Below, piece by piece: positions 29,132 to 38,222 of a stretch of DNA of 64,000 bases. The stretch comes from Acinetobacter sp. XH1741 (GTDB taxonomy: Bacteria > Pseudomonadota > Gammaproteobacteria > Pseudomonadales > Moraxellaceae). Numbering within the stretch: position 1 is the first letter of the stretch; the number at the start of each line of letters is the position of its first letter. Position numbers and translations under genes: made by a program. The notes beneath the pieces are model-generated. The model ran no database searches and was not told where the DNA came from. It saw only the letters and a list, made by a program, of their open reading frames with translations. The DNA lies in contig NZ_CP157428.1 in the NCBI RefSeq assembly GCF_041021895.1, forward strand, positions 1,550,001 to 1,614,000, in the 5' to 3' direction.

Positions 29132-30577
29132 ATGTTTTTAAGAAAAACACTTTCAATTGCATTATTAGCGGCTGCCTCATCAGCTGTTTTTGCACAAGGT
29201 TTAGTGTTAAATGATGCGAATTTACGCGCAGATTTAAACTGGTTAAATCAACAGGGTGTCATTCAAATCAGCACCTCAACTTGGCCATTGAGTGGGGATG
29301 AAATTCAGCGTGCCTTATCTCAGGCTAAAATTAATAATAATGCGCAGCAAAAAGTTGTTGATTCAGTAAAGCATGCTTTAGATGCTGATAATGAAACTGT
29401 GAAGCTTGGTGTGTTTGCTGAAACTGATCCAAAAGCAATGCCACATACTTTTGCTGATCAACAAAATGCAAAATATCAGATTTCTGCAGAGTTTAATGCA
29501 GGAGGAGAAAATTGGGATGCCAAACTCCGTGTCAATGCAGAAGATAAATTACTTATTAAGAACAACCATAAAGTAAATGTTGAGGGGTCATATTTAGCAG
29601 GGAAATTTTGGAATCAATGGGTGATTGCTGGACAAGTTCCAACCTATTGGGGGCCTGCACATGATGGTAGTTTGATTCGAGGAGATGCAAGTCGTCCTGT
29701 GTATGGTGTGACCATGCAACGTGCTGTACAAGACGCTTTTGAAACAAAATGGTTATCTTGGATTGGACCTTGGCAATATCAATTATTTGCTGGTCGATTA
29801 CAGGATTACCAATCTGATCCTGGAGTTAAATTACTGGGCATGCGTTTGACTGCACAGCCTTTACCTTATCTAGAATTAGGTGCATCTCGAGCAATACAAT
29901 TTGGCGGTGGCGATCGTCCTGAAAACTGGGACCGTTTCTGGAAAGCAATAGCTGGCCATGACAATGTACAAGATGGTAGTGAAGATCCATCAAATCAATT
30001 AGGTGGATTTGATGCCCGTTTATCTTTACAGCCTTTATTGCAGATCCCTGTAAGTATATATGGACAGATGATTGGTGAAGATGAAGCAGGTTATTTGCCT
30101 GCAAAATGGATGTATCTTGCAGGTACAGATTTTTCATCAGTTTATAAAAATATGCCATATCAGCTGTATGCAGAATGGGCTGATACTCGTACAAATCTCG
30201 GAGAGAAAACTGGAATTTCTTATACACATTATGTATATCATGATGGCTTTTACCAACAAGGTTTTCCATTAGGCCATGGTATGGGTGGTGATGGTCAAAT
30301 GTATTCAGTTGGCGGTAATATCAGCTTTGATACGATGAATCGTTTAAGTGGACGTGTTCTCTATGCCAAACTTAATCCTTTAAGCCTTGCTGTCAATCAG
30401 GCTTTTCCTGAGAAGGATACAATTAAAGGCTTAGACTTGACTTGGACACATTATATAAAACCAACACTTCCATTAAAAATTAATGGTTGGATAACAGACT
30501 CAGATCGTAATGGTCGAGATAATGGCGTTTCTGTAGGTGTTGAAATTCCATTAGAACGTAAAATGTTTGGTTTTTAA
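29132..30577 (+). CDS. Capsule assembly Wzi family outer-membrane protein
   Basis: A 481-residue protein with a signal peptide (MFLRKTLSIALL... to VFAQ). It has a helical N-terminal segment and then a beta-barrel with repeated aromatic strands, ending in Phe, the usual signal for outer-membrane insertion. The motif WVIAGQVPTYWGPAHDGSL and the late QGFPLGHGMGGD stretch match Wzi-family proteins, which help anchor capsular polysaccharide at the surface. The frame is open from 29069, but only the ATG at 29132 gives a proper signal peptide. It is away from any capsule cluster here. Confidence 0.85.
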   Translation: MFLRKTLSIALLAAASSAVFAQGLVLNDANLRADLNWLNQQGVIQISTSTWPLSGDEIQRALSQAKINNNAQQKVVDSVKHALDADNETVKLGVFAETDPKAMPHTFADQQNAKYQISAEFNAGGENWDAKLRVNAEDKLLIKNNHKVNVEGSYLAGKFWNQWVIAGQVPTYWGPAHDGSLIRGDASRPVYGVTMQRAVQDAFETKWLSWIGPWQYQLFAGRLQDYQSDPGVKLLGMRLTAQPLPYLELGASRAIQFGGGDRPENWDRFWKAIAGHDNVQDGSEDPSNQLGGFDARLSLQPLLQIPVSIYGQMIGEDEAGYLPAKWMYLAGTDFSSVYKNMPYQLYAEWADTRTNLGEKTGISYTHYVYHDGFYQQGFPLGHGMGGDGQMYSVGGNISFDTMNRLSGRVLYAKLNPLSLAVNQAFPEKDTIKGLDLTWTHYIKPTLPLKINGWITDSDRNGRDNGVSVGVEIPLERKMFGF

Positions 30578-30595
30578 GACCTAAATAGTGCTTAG

Positions 30596-30627
30596 AAAGA
30601 GAGAAGCTAGAATGGCTTCTCTTTTTT
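30596..30627 (+). terminator. Terminator of the Wzi-like gene
   Basis: 7-bp core stem 30601-30607/30615-30621, extended by A-T pairs, with a T6 run. Confidence 0.8.
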
Positions 30628-30788
30628 ATTGTATTTACAGAAATCTAAAGATGAGATGGTGATTTGCCTCAGTTAATGATGCGAGCTAGGATGAATGGGT
30701 TAGTTATGCAAATCAGTATTTTACATTTATATGATGAATTTGAATATCAATATGAAAAAACAAGCAAAAGAAAACAGTTTTAAATCAC

Positions 30789-30827
30789 TATAATGCATAA
30801 CTAATGCTATAAGCCTCATAAAGGCTT
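30789..30827 (+). promoter_or_regulatory. Probable cysDN promoter -10 and leader hairpin
   Basis: A perfect -10 box TATAAT at 30789-30794 has no good -35 box 17 bp upstream, as expected for an activator-dependent promoter (CysB is the usual one; inferred). The transcript would begin with a 6-bp hairpin 30811-30816/30822-30827. Confidence 0.5.
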
Positions 30828-30864
30828 GTGGTTGGATTATTTATCACGAAAAATTGGAGTTGTT

Positions 30865-30963
30865 ATGGCACTCGTTCCTCCACATGGTCTTCTAAGTGGT
30901 GGTTTAATACCACTTCTAGATTTTATGGGCAAAATGGATAGAGAAGGACGTGTTCATGACTGA
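30865..30963 (+). CDS. Short leader ORF overlapping cysD (32 codons)
   Basis: ATG at 30865 has GGAG five bases upstream. The ORF runs to TGA at 30961-30963 and overlaps the cysD start (30956) by eight bases in another frame, so it could couple translation into cysD. The peptide starts MALVPPHG and ends [12 protein letters not shown]. The first residues resemble the N-terminus of single-chain ATP sulfurylases (Sat; L-V-P-P-H-G-G). It may be a leader peptide or the relic of such a gene. It has no cysteine codons, so simple cysteine attenuation is unlikely. Not certain to be a real product. Confidence 0.5.
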   Translation: MALVPPHGLLSGGLIPLLDFMGKMDREGRVHD

Positions 30964-31864
30964 ATCAAGACTTACGCACCTCAAGCAACTTGAAGCTGAA
31001 AGTATTCATATTATCCGTGAAGTTGCGGCAGAATTTGAAAATCCAGTTATGCTTTACTCAATTGGTAAAGACTCGGCTGTAATGCTTCATCTTGCATTGA
31101 AAGCATTTTACCCTGCTAAGCTTCCTTTTCCTTTACTACACGTAGATACAGGTTGGAAGTTTAAAGACATGATCGCATTTCGCGATAACATGGCGAAAAC
31201 GCATGGCTTTGATTTAATTGTGCATCAGAACAAAGAAGGTCGTGAAGCAGGAATCAATCCATTTGATCATGGTAGCTCAAAATATACAGATATTATGAAA
31301 ACCCAAGCTTTAAAACAGGCTTTGGATAAATATCAATTTGATGCTGCTTTTGGGGGGGCACGTCGTGATGAAGAAAAATCACGTGCCAAAGAGCGTGTGT
31401 ATTCATTCCGTGATAGCAAACACCGTTGGGACCCTAAAAACCAACGTCCTGAACTTTGGAATCTTTACAATGGTAAAGTGAACAAAGGCGAAAGTATTCG
31501 TGTATTCCCATTATCAAACTGGACAGAGTTGGATATCTGGCAATATATCTATTTAGAAAATATTCAAATTGTTCCTCTTTATTTCTCTGCTGTACGTCCT
31601 GTGGTTGAGCGTAGCGGTACGCTCATTATGGTAGATGATGAACGTATGCGTTTAAAAGAGGGTGAAGTTCCGCAAATGAAGTCTGTACGTTTCCGTACAC
31701 TTGGCTGTTACCCATTGACTGGTGCGGTTGAGTCTGAAGCTGATACATTGCCTGAAATTATTCAGGAAATGCTTTTGGCGACAAGTTCTGAGCGTCAAGG
31801 TCGTATGATTGACCATGATGAAGCAGGCTCAATGGAAAAGAAAAAGCAAGAAGGCTATTTCTAA
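30956..31864 (+). CDS. cysD: Sulfate adenylyltransferase subunit 2 (CysD)
   Basis: A 302-residue ATP-PPi-type catalytic subunit of ATP sulfurylase, which makes APS from ATP and sulfate. The PP-loop [14 protein letters not shown] and the segment [15 protein letters not shown] are intact, and the length equals that of E. coli CysD. The ATG at 30956 is preceded by AAGGA inside the leader ORF. It is followed after 30 bp by cysN, its GTPase partner. It acts in cytosolic sulfate assimilation. Confidence 0.97.
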   Translation: MTESRLTHLKQLEAESIHIIREVAAEFENPVMLYSIGKDSAVMLHLALKAFYPAKLPFPLLHVDTGWKFKDMIAFRDNMAKTHGFDLIVHQNKEGREAGINPFDHGSSKYTDIMKTQALKQALDKYQFDAAFGGARRDEEKSRAKERVYSFRDSKHRWDPKNQRPELWNLYNGKVNKGESIRVFPLSNWTELDIWQYIYLENIQIVPLYFSAVRPVVERSGTLIMVDDERMRLKEGEVPQMKSVRFRTLGCYPLTGAVESEADTLPEIIQEMLLATSSERQGRMIDHDEAGSMEKKKQEGYF

Positions 31865-31894
31865 GACAGTTTCTAAATTTGTGGAGTTTGAGCA

Positions 31895-33508
31895 ATGTCT
31901 CATCAATCAGACTTAATCAGCCAAGACATTCTGGCTTATTTAAAACAACATGAACAAAAAGACCTTTTACGCTTTTTGACTTGCGGTAACGTAGACGATG
32001 GTAAAAGTACTTTAATTGGTCGCTTACTTTACGATTCAAAATTGATCTATGAAGATCAATTACAAGCCGTAACCCGTGATAGTAAAAAAGTCGGTACGAC
32101 GGGTGATGCACCAGACTTGGCATTACTTGTAGACGGTTTACAAGCTGAGCGTGAGCAAGGTATTACCATTGATGTGGCGTATCGTTATTTTTCGACTGAA
32201 AAGCGTAAATTTATTATTGCTGATACACCGGGACATGAACAATATACCCGTAACATGGCAACTGGTGCATCGACCGCTGATCTTGCAATCATTTTGATTG
32301 ATGCGCGCTATGGGGTTCAAACGCAAACCCGTCGCCATACGTTTATTGCAAGTTTGCTTGGTATCAAAAATATTGTTGTTGCCATTAATAAAATGGACTT
32401 GGTTGAATATTCTCCTGAACGTTTTAATGAAATTCAGATTGAATATGATGCGTTTGTAAGCCAATTAGGTGAGCGCCGCCCAGCCAATATTTTGTTTGTT
32501 CCAATTTCTGCTTTAAATGGCGATAACGTTGTAAATCCATCTGCTCATACTCCTTGGTACAAGGGTCAAACCTTAATGAGTATTCTTGAGTCTGTAGAAA
32601 TTAGCCGCGAATCAAACAAACACGAGTTCCGTTTCCCTGTTCAGTATGTGAACCGTCCAAACCTCGACTTCCGTGGTTTTGCTGGTACTGTTGCTTTAGG
32701 TGAAATTAAAGTAGGTGACGAAATTGTAGCGTTGCCTTCTGGTAAGCGTTCTACGGTTAAGGAAATTGTTACTTTTGACGGTAATCTTGAGCAGGCAGTT
32801 GCAGGTCAAGCAGTTACATTAACGTTAAATGACGAAATTGATATTAGCCGCGGTAACGTGCTAGTTCGTGCAGGTGAGCAGCCATTAATCTCAAGAAGTG
32901 TTCGTGCTTCAGTGGTATGGATGAATGAACACCCGCTTGTAAAAGGTAAGTTGTATAACATTAAGATTGGTACTCAAACTGTTCCAGCAAAAGTGACCAA
33001 TATTCACTACCGTGTGAACGTAAATACACTCGAGCATACTCAGGTAGAAGAGCTTGAGTTAAATGCGATTGCCGATGTGGTAGTTGAGTTTGATGCTCCA
33101 GTAGTATTTGACCAATATCAAGATTCACGTTACACAGGCTCGTTTATTTTTATTGACCGTTTAAGTAACGTGACTGTGGGTGCCGGGATGATAGAGGCGG
33201 CTGTAGAATGGACTGCTCATAGCAATCCTGTTACTGCTGAAGACCGTGCTGCTCGTTTAGGTCAAAAACCTGCGGTTATTGGTGTTTCTGTACCATTAAT
33301 TGAAAAAGCTCAAGCCTTAGAAAGTTTGCTAATCCAGCAAGGCGTAGTTGCAATCGCGAAAGCAAGCTTAACAGCTGAGCAATTGGTTCTATTACGTGAG
33401 ACAGGTGTTGTAATTATTACAACTTCTGTGGATGGTATAGATACAGAGATAACTGCTGAAACGGTAGAAGAAGCAGTAGAAAAAATTGTGGAATTGGTTC
33501 GTCTTTAA
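31895..33508 (+). CDS. cysN: Sulfate adenylyltransferase subunit 1 (CysN), GTPase
   Basis: A 537-residue EF-Tu-like GTPase that drives APS synthesis by CysD. G1 is [10 protein letters not shown]3 [11 protein letters not shown] and G4 NKMD, with translation-factor beta-barrel domains after residue ~240. No APS kinase (CysC) domain with its own P-loop is recognisable. The last ~100 residues (from ~440, [16 protein letters not shown]) form a C-terminal extension with an alpha/beta pattern that lacks a clear Walker A. GGAG precedes the ATG. It ends in a strong terminator. Confidence 0.95.
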   Translation: MSHQSDLISQDILAYLKQHEQKDLLRFLTCGNVDDGKSTLIGRLLYDSKLIYEDQLQAVTRDSKKVGTTGDAPDLALLVDGLQAEREQGITIDVAYRYFSTEKRKFIIADTPGHEQYTRNMATGASTADLAIILIDARYGVQTQTRRHTFIASLLGIKNIVVAINKMDLVEYSPERFNEIQIEYDAFVSQLGERRPANILFVPISALNGDNVVNPSAHTPWYKGQTLMSILESVEISRESNKHEFRFPVQYVNRPNLDFRGFAGTVALGEIKVGDEIVALPSGKRSTVKEIVTFDGNLEQAVAGQAVTLTLNDEIDISRGNVLVRAGEQPLISRSVRASVVWMNEHPLVKGKLYNIKIGTQTVPAKVTNIHYRVNVNTLEHTQVEELELNAIADVVVEFDAPVVFDQYQDSRYTGSFIFIDRLSNVTVGAGMIEAAVEWTAHSNPVTAEDRAARLGQKPAVIGVSVPLIEKAQALESLLIQQGVVAIAKASLTAEQLVLLRETGVVIITTSVDGIDTEITAETVEEAVEKIVELVRL

Positions 33509-33526
33509 TAGATTGAAAATGATTCT

Positions 33527-33551
33527 AAAAACCCGCGTAAGCGGGTTTTTT
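33527..33551 (+). terminator. Terminator of cysDN
   Basis: 10-bp perfect stem 33527-33536/33541-33550, GTAA loop, T run. Confidence 0.9.
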
Positions 33552-33558
33552 ATTGAAT

Positions 33559-34107
33559 TTAGAAAATACTTTGAGTTTTTGAAGTTAAATATTCTCTCAA
33601 ATCTTTAGGATAGCTTTGAATCATCTTTAAGAATGTATCTCGATCACCTTGATATAAGGCGCGTGTTGCTTCCTCATAATTTGGCATATTGCCTAACATG
33701 GCAGACATAAAACGGTCGATGGCTTGTTTGGTCAGCATAATATTGCCTTCAGAATTTGGATTATTTAACTCTTTATCAATTAATTTGCGAATAACTGCTG
33801 ATGCACTCGCACTTTGTTGATCTAACCAATCCCAATGTTTTTTCTGTAAAGTGATTTCACGCGAAATTACTCCAAGTTTAGGTCGACCAACTTTTTTAAT
33901 TTCTTCCGGTTCAGCATAGCGCTGTTGAAATTCTTGTTCCGAACCAGAAAGATCAAGATCAATTTGTTGACCTGTTTGATCATTAAAAATCAGAATATTT
34001 TCTGTTGTTTTAGGACGATCTTTGATTTTTTTTGCAAGTTCGACAAGGGAGTCACTCGCAATAAGCGTGCTTCCGGTGAAAGCAGTATAAGTGATTTTAG
34101 TATTCAT
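33559..34107 (-). CDS. DUF2239 family protein
   Basis: A 182-residue soluble protein. The N-terminal half (~1-60) is a beta-rich segment (YTAFTGSTLIAS...). GRPKLGV at 74-80 leads into REITLQKKHWDWLDQQ and SASAVIRKLIDKEL (83-114). That strand-helix-helix pattern resembles a ribbon-helix-helix DNA-binding motif. The C-terminus (~125-182) is helical and tetrapeptide-repeat-like. Two perfect 14-bp direct repeats lie just upstream of its start. Family assignment rests on overall pattern; DNA binding is my inference. Confidence 0.8.
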   Translation of the reverse strand: MNTKITYTAFTGSTLIASDSLVELAKKIKDRPKTTENILIFNDQTGQQIDLDLSGSEQEFQQRYAEPEEIKKVGRPKLGVISREITLQKKHWDWLDQQSASASAVIRKLIDKELNNPNSEGNIMLTKQAIDRFMSAMLGNMPNYEEATRALYQGDRDTFLKMIQSYPKDLREYLTSKTQSIF

Positions 34108-34122
34108 TTTAGCCGCATATTT

Positions 34123-34155
34123 TTATCAGGGTAAAATGATATTATCAGGGTAAAA
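34123..34155. promoter_or_regulatory. Perfect 14-bp direct repeat, probable operator
   Basis: TTATCAGGGTAAAA occurs at 34123-34136 and 34142-34155, starts 19 bp apart (about two helical turns), beginning 16 bp before the DUF2239 start codon. On the minus strand each copy carries TTTACC and TGATAA, overlapping likely -35/-10 sequences, so a bound protein would block transcription. Confidence 0.6.
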
Positions 34156-34329
34156 CTAATTTGGCAAATAATTAAAATTATAACTAAAGAATTAGCTAAT
34201 TTTAGGAGTGTAGTCTCTGAAATTAGGACTATAAAAATAGTCAAAATAATAGGCTATTTAAAATTTTACTCTGCTTTAGTATCGCTTTTATGAGAGAATA
34301 CGCCTTTAGTTGTATGTATAAGGACTCCT

Positions 34330-34842
34330 ATGTTTGAGCAATCTCCTGAATCTTTAAGCGATATCGAAATTTTAGACATCTTACAGTCTATGAAAAAAGA
34401 TAAGCTAGATACGGAAGCAAATGAGATCATCCGTAACGGGGGAAAAGCAGGGCGTCAGGAAGCACATAAACAGGCTTTGGTAGCACTAAATACAAGTTTT
34501 GAAGAGAAGTTTGTAGAGGCTGTTACTCTTGCATTAGGTTTAAATGCAGGCCAAGCTAAAAAAATTCGCTATAAAAAAGATCGAATTCGTATTTTAAAAG
34601 CGCGTGGTATTGATTATCTTGCTATTGATGGTGCAGAAACAGCACAAGTTCTGGCGCAAATTTCACAAGCAATTGTTCGAGAAGATGCAATCGTTACCCA
34701 TGATTTGCATAATATTTTTCCATTTTGGAAAGAAGGTTGGCCAATGGTGCAATTTGATAATGCCTATAAAATTTTAGAAGAAGATATTACATTGCACTTT
34801 CATGCGTTCTTAGACGCCATGATTGAATATGTAAATAAATAA
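34330..34842 (+). CDS. Uncharacterised soluble protein
   Basis: A 170-residue protein that I do not recognise. It is mostly helical, with no signal peptide or membrane helix. There is a basic stretch AKKIRYKKDRIRILKARG (~85-102), then a strand-like IDYLAIDGAE and an aromatic region HNIFPFWKEGW. AAGGA lies just before the ATG. It is divergent from the DUF2239 gene across a 222-bp region and ends in a palindromic terminator shared with the CitMHS gene. Confidence 0.75.
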   Translation: MFEQSPESLSDIEILDILQSMKKDKLDTEANEIIRNGGKAGRQEAHKQALVALNTSFEEKFVEAVTLALGLNAGQAKKIRYKKDRIRILKARGIDYLAIDGAETAQVLAQISQAIVREDAIVTHDLHNIFPFWKEGWPMVQFDNAYKILEEDITLHFHAFLDAMIEYVNK

Positions 34843-34876
34843 AAAATAAAAGCCCCAATTGGGGCTTTTATTTTTT
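34841..34876. terminator. 36-bp perfect palindromic bidirectional terminator
   Basis: The whole stretch is its own reverse complement, with AGCCCC arms and an AATT centre, and has A6 and T6 ends. It serves both convergent genes. Confidence 0.9.
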
Positions 34877-34889
34877 ATAGTAAATGTGA

Positions 34890-36227
34890 TTAAACTGCGC
34901 TGAACAGCGGGAAAACACCAATCACTAAAGCTGTACCCATCAACACCATACAAGTAATAAATGCCCACTTAAAAGTGAACTTTTGGTGGTCTGCAAAATC
35001 GACTTTAGCAAGGCCACATAACAAGTAAGTTGATGGAACAAGTGGTGATAATAAGTGTACAGGTTGACCTACGATTGAAGCACGAGCAATCGCTTCTGGG
35101 CTAATACCATAATGTGAAGCGGCTTCAGCAAGAATTGGCAATACACCATAGAAGAACGCGTCATTTGACATAAAGAATGTCAAAGGCATGCTCACTAAAG
35201 CGGTAATTGGCGCAAGATATGGCCCCATACTTGTAGGAATCATTGCGACAAATTCTTTAGACATCGCTTCAACCATGCCTGTGCCAGATAAAATACCTGT
35301 AAAAATACCTGCCGCAAAAATTAAACCAACCACAGCCAAGATGCTATCTGCATGCATAGCGATACGCTTTTTCTGCATATCAACATCAGGATAGTTGATG
35401 AGCATAGCGATACAGAATGCCAGCATGAACAACACTGACATCGGTAAAATACCTTTAATCAATGCAATCATAAGAATAATGGTGAGCACCATATTTACTT
35501 TACGTAAATGTGGACGCGTCGCTTCAGGATCTTTTGAAACTGTAATGTTGTCACCGTGATGACTTTCAAGCTCAATAACCCCTAAACGTTTTTGCTCATA
35601 ACGACCATATAAATATGCTAAGAAGAATAACCAGCCAATACTAATGACCATAGGAAGAATCATAGGTACAAAAATATGGCTTGGATCAACTTGAAGAGCA
35701 CTTGCTGCACGGGCAGTAGGGCCGCCCCATGGAGTTAGGTTCATTACACCACTACATAGCAGCATGAGTGCTGTCATAATAAGTGTATTCATACCTAGGC
35801 GCTGATAAAGCGGTAGCATAGCAGCCACACAAATCATATAAGTGGTTGAGCCATCGCCATCAAGAGACACTAATGTAGTTAAAAAAACAGTCCCTAATGT
35901 AATTTTTAAAGGATCACCCTTAACTTTTTTCAAAATCCATTTAACCGGTGGATCGAAAAGACCTGCATCGATCATTAAGGCAAAATATAAAATTGCAAAT
36001 AATAGCATTACGCCAGTAGGCGCAAGTTTTTTGATGCCTTCTAGCATCATTTCACTGAGGCCTTTGAGCTCAATATGACTTAAGCTTTCAAAGTAATGAC
36101 CAAGACCCCAGGCAATAAGAGAAAAAATAAATGGGATAAGAATTAAAGCAATAATAGGGCTTAAACGTTTGGACATGATTAAATACATGAAGCATAAAAT
36201 CATGCCAACACCAAGTAATGTCAGCAT
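34890..36227 (-). CDS. CitMHS family citrate/tricarboxylate transporter
   Basis: A 445-residue inner-membrane permease with about 11-12 hydrophobic helices. The motifs SLDGDGSTTYMI and TPWGGPTARAASAL, plus a late SMPLTFFMSNDAFFYGVLP, are typical of CitM/CitH-type metal-citrate:H+ symporters. A charged cytosolic loop lies near residues 205-240. AGGA precedes the ATG. It is monocistronic. Citrate is the likely substrate, though related carboxylates or gluconate are possible. Confidence 0.88.
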   Translation of the reverse strand: MLTLLGVGMILCFMYLIMSKRLSPIIALILIPFIFSLIAWGLGHYFESLSHIELKGLSEMMLEGIKKLAPTGVMLLFAILYFALMIDAGLFDPPVKWILKKVKGDPLKITLGTVFLTTLVSLDGDGSTTYMICVAAMLPLYQRLGMNTLIMTALMLLCSGVMNLTPWGGPTARAASALQVDPSHIFVPMILPMVISIGWLFFLAYLYGRYEQKRLGVIELESHHGDNITVSKDPEATRPHLRKVNMVLTIILMIALIKGILPMSVLFMLAFCIAMLINYPDVDMQKKRIAMHADSILAVVGLIFAAGIFTGILSGTGMVEAMSKEFVAMIPTSMGPYLAPITALVSMPLTFFMSNDAFFYGVLPILAEAASHYGISPEAIARASIVGQPVHLLSPLVPSTYLLCGLAKVDFADHQKFTFKWAFITCMVLMGTALVIGVFPLFSAV

Positions 36228-36732
36228 ACAATCAATCCTTTGCCTTTAGTTTTACTGAACAAGTTTATTCAAAACTCTGACCTTGATTATTCTTATGAAT
36301 TTTTATTAAAAAGACAAATAATATATTTAGTTTATTTGGTTAATATATATTCATTTAGAAAGGTATATTTTGATGAAATACTGAACATATATAATAATGG
36401 TATAGTCCGTTCATTATATATAATACTTATTATCTAATTTTATAATGCCTTTATCATATTTAAAATTGGCATATATTTTTAAAAATTATACTTATTTGAT
36501 GACTGAAATGAGAAGTATATCCATTTACAATGGCTACTTTTCACTACGTTATAGAAGATAGAGATTGCTGTAAATGTTTAATTTGCAAATTTTTATTTCG
36601 ATTTAATTTAACTTTTTATCTGAATCCCAAGCTTAATTAATATATTAAAAAATATGATTAGGGTAATTAATTAAACTTTTAATGGAAAATATTAAATGAG
36701 GATGGTGATTTAAAAGCTATTAACTACATTAA
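36228..36732. other. About 500-bp AT-rich gene-free region
   Basis: Lies upstream of the CitMHS gene and downstream of the CorC-like gene. Very AT-rich. A 65-codon frame at 36240-36437 has no ribosome site and low-complexity Ile/Leu/Tyr composition, and is probably not coding. No repeat or RNA fold is evident beyond the terminator at its end. Confidence 0.5.
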
Positions 36733-36761
36733 AAAATATCCTGCATTTAGCAGGATATTTT
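36733..36761 (-). terminator. Terminator of the CorC/HlyC-like gene
   Basis: 12-bp perfect stem 36733-36744/36750-36761 with ATTTA loop, T-rich on the minus strand. Confidence 0.85.
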
Positions 36762-36774
36762 GCACCAAAATAAA

Positions 36775-38100
36775 TCAATTTTCATCAGTTGGTGATTGTA
36801 AATCAGACTTTTCTAATACGCGAGTTACTAATAATTGATCAATTTTAAAATGATCTACGTCAACAACTTCAAATTTATAACCTCCGAATTCAACAAAATC
36901 TGCTGGACGAGGAATTTTACGTAAACGGTACATCATAAAACCGGCAAGTGTTTCGTAATTTTCTTCATCTGGCATTTCATCAATTTCTAGAGCGTGTCTT
37001 AGGTCATCAATTGGTGTACTACCATCAATTAACCATGAATTATTATCACGTTTAATAATTTGCTGCTCTTCCTCAATAGGAGTTACCCAATCGCCCATAA
37101 CAGTAATCATAATATCGCTTAAAGTAATAACACCTACAACAAGTGCATATTCATTAATTACGACTGCAAATTTTTCTTTTGTTGAACGGAAACGGTCGAG
37201 TAATTCAGAAAGTGTTAGCGTATCGGGAATAATAAGAACATTACGTATGGTTGATTCATTTAGTTGAGTCGGTGATTGATTATTTAAAATGCGAACAAGG
37301 AAATCTTTAGCATCTACATAACCAATAACCTGATCGATGTTTTCATTACACACTAAAAATTTTGAATAAGGATATTCTGCTAATTTTTGTCGAATACTGT
37401 CTTCATGTTCATTTAATGTGAAATAAACTACATTTTCACGTGTCGTCATGCTCGATGGTACGTTGCGTTCTTCGAGTTCAAAAACATTTTCAATAAAATG
37501 ATGTTCTTGTTTTTGAAGGACACCTGCTTGAGCACCAGCATCCATAACTGCTGAAATATCATCAAAGGTAATATTGTCTTCGCGAGTTGTATTTACTTTA
37601 AATAAGCGAAACAACAGATTCGCAATTGCATTAATTCCCCAAGCTAAAGGTTTGCAAACCTTAATAAAAACCTGAATAGGGTTAATAACACTAATTGCAA
37701 TTTTTTCAGGGGCAATCATAGCCAAACGTTTCGGCATAAGATCGGCAAATAAAATAAAGAGCGATGTCACTAAAGTAAAGGACAGGGCGAAACCAATCGT
37801 TTGTGACCAGGGTCCTACGTAGAAACGGTCAACTAAGGTGACGAAAAAAGGACGAAATGCAGCTTCACCCAAGATACCGCCTAAGATTGCAACAGCATTT
37901 AAGCCAATTTGAGAAGCTGCAAAAAAATCTGCAGATTGTTCTTGTAAATCAAGTACTTTTTGAGCACGTTCTTCGCCAGCTTCGGCTAGAATTTTTAACT
38001 TTACTTTTCTGGCACCCGCTAGAGCGATTTCAGTTAAAGATAAAAAGCCTGCTGCGATGATGAGCAGTACGATGATAATGATATTTTGAAAGAGACTCAC
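36775..38100 (-). CDS. CNNM/CorC/HlyC family membrane protein with CBS domains
   Basis: A 441-residue protein. An N-terminal DUF21 (CNNM) transmembrane domain of about four helices (~5-190) is followed by a CBS pair (~215-335) and a C-terminal CorC_HlyC/FAD-like domain (~350-430, WLIDGSTPIDDLRHAL). The family is linked to Mg/Co efflux or Na/Mg exchange; 'hemolysin' labels are historical. The start is GTG, because an upstream ATG frame is stopped at once. It is monocistronic. Confidence 0.9.
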   Translation of the reverse strand: MSLFQNIIIIVLLIIAAGFLSLTEIALAGARKVKLKILAEAGEERAQKVLDLQEQSADFFAASQIGLNAVAILGGILGEAAFRPFFVTLVDRFYVGPWSQTIGFALSFTLVTSLFILFADLMPKRLAMIAPEKIAISVINPIQVFIKVCKPLAWGINAIANLLFRLFKVNTTREDNITFDDISAVMDAGAQAGVLQKQEHHFIENVFELEERNVPSSMTTRENVVYFTLNEHEDSIRQKLAEYPYSKFLVCNENIDQVIGYVDAKDFLVRILNNQSPTQLNESTIRNVLIIPDTLTLSELLDRFRSTKEKFAVVINEYALVVGVITLSDIMITVMGDWVTPIEEEQQIIKRDNNSWLIDGSTPIDDLRHALEIDEMPDEENYETLAGFMMYRLRKIPRPADFVEFGGYKFEVVDVDHFKIDQLLVTRVLEKSDLQSPTDEN

Positions 38101-38222
38101 AAATCACCCGAGGATCATCATTATTATGACTATGTTTTAACACAAAAAAGCGCTGAGGTAATCAGATTGATTGCTCAGCGCTTAAAGATAATATTTAAAA
38201 GGACTATTAAATTATGATTTAT

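Noticed and set aside
29826..30269. 147-codon minus-strand frame
   Set aside because: Antisense to the Wzi-like gene; His/Leu-rich composition typical of a shadow frame.
36240..36437. 65-codon plus-strand frame in the AT-rich gap
   Set aside because: No ribosome site, low-complexity Ile/Leu/Tyr content and position in a gene-free AT-rich region; likely chance.
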